Source: Halicephalobus mephisto (Eukaryota > Nematoda > Chromadorea > Rhabditida > Panagrolaimidae). From it: 64,000 bases of DNA. The stretch's first letter is position 1; every line of letters starts with the position of its first letter. Made by a program: the position numbers and the translations under genes. The notes below the pieces were generated by a model, which did not search any database, had not been told where the DNA came from, and saw nothing but the letters and a program-made list of their open reading frames with translations. The DNA lies in contig SWDT01000105.1 of assembly GCA_009193035.1 (NCBI GenBank), positions 214,367 to 278,366 on the forward strand, read 5' to 3'. Shown in pieces: positions 58,015-64,000 of this stretch.

Positions 58015-60800
58015 TCTTTCCATGAGAAATTAACTCACAAAAAGAAAGTTTCTAAAAATCACGGGGAAGTGGAATACTTAACAAAAAAAAATAAAATAAA
58101 AAATAAAAGTTATATTAAAAAATAAAATTGATTCTTGGAACGAAAGTTTTTAAAAATTACAATGGAGTTGATTCTTGACAAGAAAGTTTTTGAATATCAC
58201 GAAAGTTGATTATTTAATAAAAAAAATAAAAAATAAAAAATAAAAGTTATATAAAAATGAAATTGACTCTCACTACGAAAGTTTTTAAAAATTACAGTGG
58301 AGTTGATTCTTGACAAGAAAGTTTTTGAATATCACGAAAGTTGATTATTTAATAAAAAAAATAAAAAATAAAAGTTATATAAAAATGAAATTGACTCTCA
58401 CTACGAAAGTTTTTGGAAACTAGAAAGGAGATGATTCTCGACAAGAAAGTCTTTGAATATCACGAAAGTTGATTATTTAACAAAAAAAATAAAATAAAAG
58501 TTATATAAAAATGAAATTGACTTTCGAAAAAAAAGTTTTTGAAAATTAGAGTGAAATTAATTATTTACTAAGAAAAATAAAAATTAGAAAAAATTTATAA
58601 AAAAAAATTGATTCTCGCCACGATTTTTCTGACATCATAATTAATTTGCTTATTTACCAACGAAAATGGAATTTTTCACAAATTTATATAAAAAATAAAG
58701 CCGATTCTCGGTACGAAAATCCCTGAAGACCACAATGATATTAATTGTTTACAAAAAGTGAAAATTAAAAATAAAAAAAAATTTTAAAAAGTTGCTTCTA
58801 TTCACAAAAGTCCCTGAAGAATACGGTAAAGTTTATAATTTATTAAATTAAATTCAATTTTATAAAAAAATAAAAAAATTCAATTTTATAAAAAAATAAA
58901 AAAATTCAATTTTTAACACGAAAATTTTTAAAAAATAAAATAAAATTTATTATTTAAAAGTATTATTGAAGATTATTGTAGAAAATTTTTAAAATATTTG
59001 ATTTTTAACACGAAAATTTTCAAAGATCCTAAAAAAACTGATTATTTATTAAATTAAATTCAATTTTATGGAAAATAAAAAAATTGAATTTTTAATATGA
59101 AAATTTCTAAAACATAAAATAAAATTTATTATTTAAAAGTATTATTGAAGATTACTGTAGAAAATTTTTAAAAAATCTGATTTTTAATATGAAAATTTTC
59201 AAATATCGTAATAAAACTGATTATTTATTAAATTAAATTCAATTTTATAAAAAATTAAAAAATTCAATTTTATAAAAAAGTTTTAAAAAAATTCAATTTT
59301 TAATATGAAAATTTCTAAAAAATAAAATAAAATTTATTATTTATTAGTATTATTGAAGATTACTGTAGAAAATTTAAAAAATCTGATTTTTAATATGAAA
59401 ATTTTCAAATATTGTAAAAAAACTGATTATTTATTAAATTAAATAATATTTTATAAAAAATTAAAAAATTCAATTTTTAATATGAAAATTTCTAAAAAAT
59501 AAAATAAAATTTATTATTTAAAAACTTGAATTCTTTTTGTTATTTTTTGAATATAAAATTCCACTTAACTTTCGCCACAAAAGTCCCTAAAGACCAAAGT
59601 AAATTTGTTTGTTTACTATTTCGAACGGAATTTGACGTAAAAGTTGTCTGAAAAAATTCGATTCTCGTCACGAAAATCCCCGAAGAAAATGATGAATTTA
59701 GTTATTTATGAATTTAAAAAATTTAATGCAAAAAATAAGAAAAAATAAATCAATTTTTATCACGGAATTTTCTGAAGATCACGATGAAGTCGGTTGTTTA
59801 CTCTTAGAGATGAAATTTCGAGCAAAAAACGATCGAAAAAACCAAAGTTCAATATCGCTACGAATGCTCCCAAGACCATACTAAAGTCAATTACTAATTT
59901 GAATCAAAATTAATATTAACAAGAAATTTAAAAAGTAGAAAGAAATCTCGAAGTAAAATTTTTCTGATGACTTTGATAAATTCGCTTGTTTTCAGCGAAA
60001 GTAAGAATTTCGCTTATTTTTTCAGCGAAAGTGAAATTTTCGCATGAAAATTATATTAAAAAAACAAAGTTGATTCTCGTCACGAAGATTATTTATGATC
60101 ATGATAAATTCGCTTATTTTCAGCGAAAGTAAAAATTTCGCTTATTTTTCGGCGAAAGTAAAATTTTCGCTTATTTTTTCAGCGAAAGTGAAATTTTCGC
60201 GTGAAAATTATATTAAAAAAACAAAGTTGATTCTCGTCACGAAGATTATTTATGATCTTGATAAATTCGCTTATTTTTCAGCGCAAATGAAATACTCGCT
60301 TTAAAAAAGTGAAATTAACTCTCACCACGAAAATCTCTGGCGATTTTAACAAATTCGCTTATTTTTCAGCGAAAGTGAAATTTTCGCTTAAAAAAGTAAA
60401 GTTGATTCTCATCGTGAAGATCACTAATAACTATAGTGCACTTTTTATTGGCCAGTGTAAATCAAAAATAGGACATAGATCAATTTAGAAAAAAGAAATC
60501 AACTCTCAACGAATTTTTCTAATGATCTTGATAAATTCGTTTATTTTTCAGCGACAGTGAAATTTTTGCTTAAAAATAGCGAAATTGACTCTCGCCACGA
60601 AAATTCTAATGATCTTAACAAATTCGCTTATTTTTTAGCGACAGTGGAATTTTCGCTTAAAAAATAATAAAGTTGACTCTCGCCACGAAAATTCTAATGA
60701 TCTTAACAAATTCGCTTATTTTTCGACGAAAATGAAGTTTTCGCTTAAAAAAAGTAAAATTGACTCTTGTCACGAAAATTCCAAAACATCATGAAAACTT
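58015..60800. repeat. Long degenerate repeat domain with CTCGCCACGAAAAT
   Basis: Units of 80-120 bp carry TTGACTCTCGCCACGAAA, TGATCTTGATAAATTCGCTT and TTTTTCAGCGAAAGTGAAAT. The middle (58,850-59,520) is a run of AATTCAATTTTTAATATGAA with GTATTATTGAAGATTACTGT units. Related to 47.56-49.48 kb. No gene is seen. Confidence 0.75.
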
Positions 60801-61084
60801 TGTTTTTAGGTAAAACTAGGAATTAAAAATAAATAAAAAGTAAATATACAATAATTTAGAAATGTTTAAATTTGTTTTTACAAATTTTATTCAAAACAAC
60901 CAATTTCGAAAAAAACTAATCAAAGTTTTAAAAAAACAAAAAAAAATTTAATTTTCGTAAAAGAATCGTGAGCAACAAAGGAATGCCTCAGGGTCGAAAA
61001 AATCACAATCATAAAACCTGGCAAAAATAATAAAAATCACGCTATTTAAAAAAAACAAAAAGTGGTTTATAAAATTCCAAAAAA

Positions 61085-62070
61085 ATTCCATCGCGAATTT
61101 CGAAACTTTCCAGTTAAGACCGAAAATTACAAATTTTTTGATTTAAATAATTTTAAAAATTTTAAATTTGAATTATTCTAAAAAAATAATTTTTTTAAAT
61201 AAAAATATTTTTTAAAAATTCCAACACGAATTTCGAAATTTTCCAGTTAAGATCGAAAATTACAAATTTTATGATTTAAATAATTTTTAAAAATTTTAAA
61301 TTTGAATTATTCTAAAAAAATAATTTTTTTAAATAAAAATATTTTTTAAAAATTCTAACGCGAATTTCGAAATTTTCCAGTTAAGATCGAAAATTACAAA
61401 TTTTATGATTTAAATAATTTTAAAAATTTTAAATTTGAATTATTCTAAAAAAATAATTTTTTTAAATAAAAATATTTTTTAAAAATTCCAACACGAATTT
61501 TGAAACTTTCCAGTTAAGACAGGAAATTACAAAGTTTAGTATTTGTGTTTTGAAAAGTTCAAAAATCAAATTAATATAAAAAACGAATGTTCGTCAAAAA
61601 AATTCCAAAACGATTACTTCAATGTCGACTTTTCCAGTTAAGATCGAAAAGTTCAAAAAAATTAATTTTTTATGATTTTTAAAATTTTAAAATCAAATTT
61701 CTATATTAAAAAATATTTAATATAAATTTGTAAAAATTGTCCCGACGCGAATGTTTTAAAAATTTCCAGTTGAGACCAGAAAGTTCAAAAAAATTAATTT
61801 TTTTTTCAAGGTTATAAAATAATAAAATTATTTAAAAAACAATTATTCAATATAAATTTATAAAAATTGTCCCAACGCGAATGTTTTAAAAATTTCCAGT
61901 TGAGACCAGAAAGTTCAAAAAAATTTATTTTTCATAATTTTTTAAATTTTAAAATCAAATTTCTATATTAAAAAATATTCAATATAAATTTATAAAAATT
62001 GTCCCAACGCGAATGTTTTAAAAATTTCCAACTGAGACCAGAAAATTCAAAAAAATTAATTTTTTAAATT
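61085..62070. repeat. Two tandem arrays, about 130-bp and 115-bp units
   Basis: From 61,085 to about 61,520, four units contain TTTTCCAGTTAAGATCGAAA and ATTATTCTAAAAAAATAATT. From 61,620 to 62,060, four units contain ATTGTCCCAACGCGAATGTT and TTTCCAGTTGAGACCAGAAA. The shared TTTCCAGTT-AGA phrase suggests common origin. Confidence 0.75.
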
Positions 62071-62121
62071 TCAAAAATATCTAATAATTTTTAAAATATT
62101 ACAGAATTTTTAAAATGCTGA

Positions 62122-62400
62122 ATGTCATCCAGAGACCGTAATCTAAGAAGTTCTTCGACCACGAATTCCTCTGATTTAAGTGAAAAAAAAAATAAAAAAT
62201 TTTTCGACAAAAGCCTCAAATCCAGAATAACAGTTATGAAAGCACTAAGGATGAAGAAACTGCAGCCAAAAAGGATGAAGACAGTTTTTGCATTATTCGT
62301 CTTTGAGATTTTTGAGGATCTTCAACGTCATCTCTGATGCCCGTCGGCAAAACGTGTCTTCTTTGAGAAAACTGGACTCAAGATGGACATGAGATGAATC
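62122..62400 (+). pseudogene. Possible decayed C2H2 zinc-finger fragment
   Basis: An open start MSSRDRNLRSSSTTNSSDLS is followed in a shifted frame by acidic, coding-like text (YESTKDEETAAKKDEDSF). Then, across further frame breaks, come FCIIR, FEIFEDLQRHL, CPSAKRVFFEKTGLKMDM. The last pieces have the spacing of a C2H2 finger (C-x2-C-x12-H) with the second Cys lost at a frameshift. I infer a broken exon remnant; low complexity elsewhere makes chance unlikely but not excluded. Confidence 0.3.
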
Positions 62401-62519
62401 TTTTCAATCAAACAAAAATGGATAAATTTCTGGACCAAAGTGGCCCGAAAAATAAATCCCAGTCCGTCGACCACAAAGGGGGAATCTGGGGTCTACGGTA
62501 GTTCCTCCCTTGGGGTACT

Positions 62520-62835
62520 TGCCCCCTAAGTTTGAACTTTCTCGATCATCATTGAAATTTTAGGCCAGGTTAAAAATCAATAAAACTAGTGTAAAAAAAT
62601 TAAAAAATATTTGTTTTTTTTTCAATATCTCTTAATTTTTAACTTTTTTAAATAAATTTTTCGATCATCATTGAAATTTTAGGCCAGGTTAAAAATCGAT
62701 AAAATTAGTGTAAAAAAATTAAAAATTTAAAAATATTTGTTTTTTTTCAATATCTCTTAATTTTTAACTTTTTTAAAATAATATTTTTCAATCAAAATTA
62801 ACATTTTAGGCCAGGTTAAAAATCGATAAAAAATT
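62520..62835. repeat. Tandem repeat, about 120-bp unit, three copies
   Basis: Units share CGATCATCATTGAAATTTTA, GGCCAGGTTAAAAATCGATA and TTTCAATATCTCTTAATTTT. The remainder to 64,000 is AT-rich (ATTTTTAAACAATTTCGAAA and TTTTATAAAATTTTAAAAAA repeats) with no gene seen. Confidence 0.65.
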
Positions 62836-64000
62836 TAAAAAATAAATTTTACAAAATCAAAAAACAAAAATTTTCGAAGATTACTGTAAAGGACCAAATG
62901 CCTCAGGAAAATTGAACAAAAAAACAGAAATCGAAATTAAATAGAATAAAGTTTAAAATAATTAACGTTTGAAAAATGTCCTTTGTCTCGATTCAAAGGA
63001 TAAAGACCAACCTTGGGCAGTTTGGTGACGTCGACAAAAAATAACTTTTTATTCAAGAATTTTTATGTTTTATTTTTATAATTTTGATTAAAATTATGTT
63101 ATTTTTCATCACTAGAATTTTTAAAATTTTTTGAATTTCTCAAATTTTTTTGGAAAATCTCAAATTTTGCTGAATCCGGAAGATTCTAGAATTTTCTAGA
63201 ATGTCAAAGAAGTTTCTGAAATTTTCGAAATTATCAAAAATAAAAAATAAATTTTTTAAACAATTTCAAAAAAAAATAAATTTTTAAATAATTTCGAAAA
63301 AAAATTAATTTTTAAACAATTTCGAAAAAAAATTAATTTTTAAACAATTTCAAAAAAAAATTAATTTTTAGATTTACAGTATGCATGAATTAATTTATAT
63401 TTTTATATTTATTATTTTAAAAAAATGTAAATTAAAAGAATAAAAATGACTGTACTGGTCCTGAAGCGAAAATTGCCTTTTGTATCCGTTTGTTTAAAAA
63501 ATCCGAAATTGATTCTTTTTAAAAAAATTATGAATGAATTCAATCGAAAAAAGAAACAAGATTTCAGAAAAAAATATAAAATAAAAATCGCAATTTTTGA
63601 AAACAAAATATTCTAAAATTAAACAAAAATTTCAGAAAATATTTAAAATTTCAAAGATTTTTAAAAAATTTTAGAATTTCAAAGATTTCAAAAAATTTTA
63701 GAATTTTATCCAAAATTTGACAAAAATTAAAATTAAAAATCAATCATTTTTGAAAGTATTAAATTTTCAAAAAATTATAAAAAATAATTTTTATAAAATT
63801 TTAAAAAAAACTAAATTTTATAAAATTTTAAAAAAAACTAATTTTTATAAAAATTTAAAAAAAATAATTTTTATAAAAATTTTTAAAAAATAAATTTTAT
63901 AAAATTTAAAAAACTCTTATTTTGGAAAAATTGAAAAGTGATTTTTTCTTTTTTTCATTTTTTAAATGGAATCTGAACTACACCAGACTTCCTACTCGAC

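Noticed and set aside
1..64000. tRNA, rRNA and snRNA genes
   Set aside because: Scanning for T-loop GGTTCRAATCC-type sequences and conserved rRNA phrases gave no convincing cloverleaf. Weak GGTCGAATTTGG matches belong to the MITE ends.

Overview
The window looks like nuclear DNA of a nematode, probably a rhabditid-type (Chromadorea) species. Coding exons are short, introns are AT-rich with TTTTCAG acceptors, and several start codons sit directly behind an acceptor-like site, as expected for spliced-leader trans-splicing. The best protein matches are to nematode or general metazoan families: fumarase, MO25, glypican, mitochondrial L18, Topors, an SLC22-type transporter and a KIN-15/16-type receptor kinase. 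Background GC is very low. Most non-coding sequence is simple AT-rich DNA, minisatellite-like tandem repeats and short inverted-repeat elements.

Layout. 1-6.2 kb: AT-rich repeats, no gene. 6.86-12.6 kb (+): four-exon aristaless/Arx-class homeobox gene with a large intron. 12.9-14.6 kb (-): six-exon mitochondrial-type fumarase, convergent with it. 15.8-18.3 kb (+): MO25/CAB39 gene in a local GC-rich island with two frame breaks. 18.3-20.7 kb: satellites. 20.76-21.06 kb (-): a small uncertain two-exon gene. 21.0-22.7 kb: degenerate repeated blocks. 22.8-27.9 kb (+): five-exon glypican. 28.1-31.3 kb (-): mitochondrial ribosomal protein L18 and a Topors-like RING E3, 178 bp apart on the same strand and possibly an operon. 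32.4-38.05 kb (-): SLC22-type transporter. 40.5-41.85 kb (-): unrecognised two-exon gene. 42.0-46.5 kb (-): nine-exon receptor tyrosine kinase. 47-50 kb: repeats and MITE-like elements. 50.05-50.66 kb (-): two-exon secreted cysteine-rich peptide matching the macin antimicrobial family. 51.6-53.7 kb (-): paired-domain-only Pax protein. 54-64 kb: repeats, with one possible decayed zinc-finger fragment.

Reading frames and intron phases were worked out by hand. They close without error for the homeobox gene, fumarase, glypican, L18, Topors, SLC22, the unrecognised gene, the kinase, the macin and the Pax gene. They do not close for MO25 or the small 21-kb gene.

The most interesting items are the macin peptide, which is easily missed because its exons are about 140 nt each; the MO25 locus (GC island, an 8-bp tandem duplication, a 1-bp loss and a possible 18-nt intron); and a family of satellites and an inverted-repeat element sharing a GCAACCTGCG core. 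Two arrays of that family carry the perfect palindrome GTTGCGCGCAAC in every unit. The genes are mostly unrelated housekeeping or developmental genes and I see no functional cluster beyond the Topors/L18 pair.
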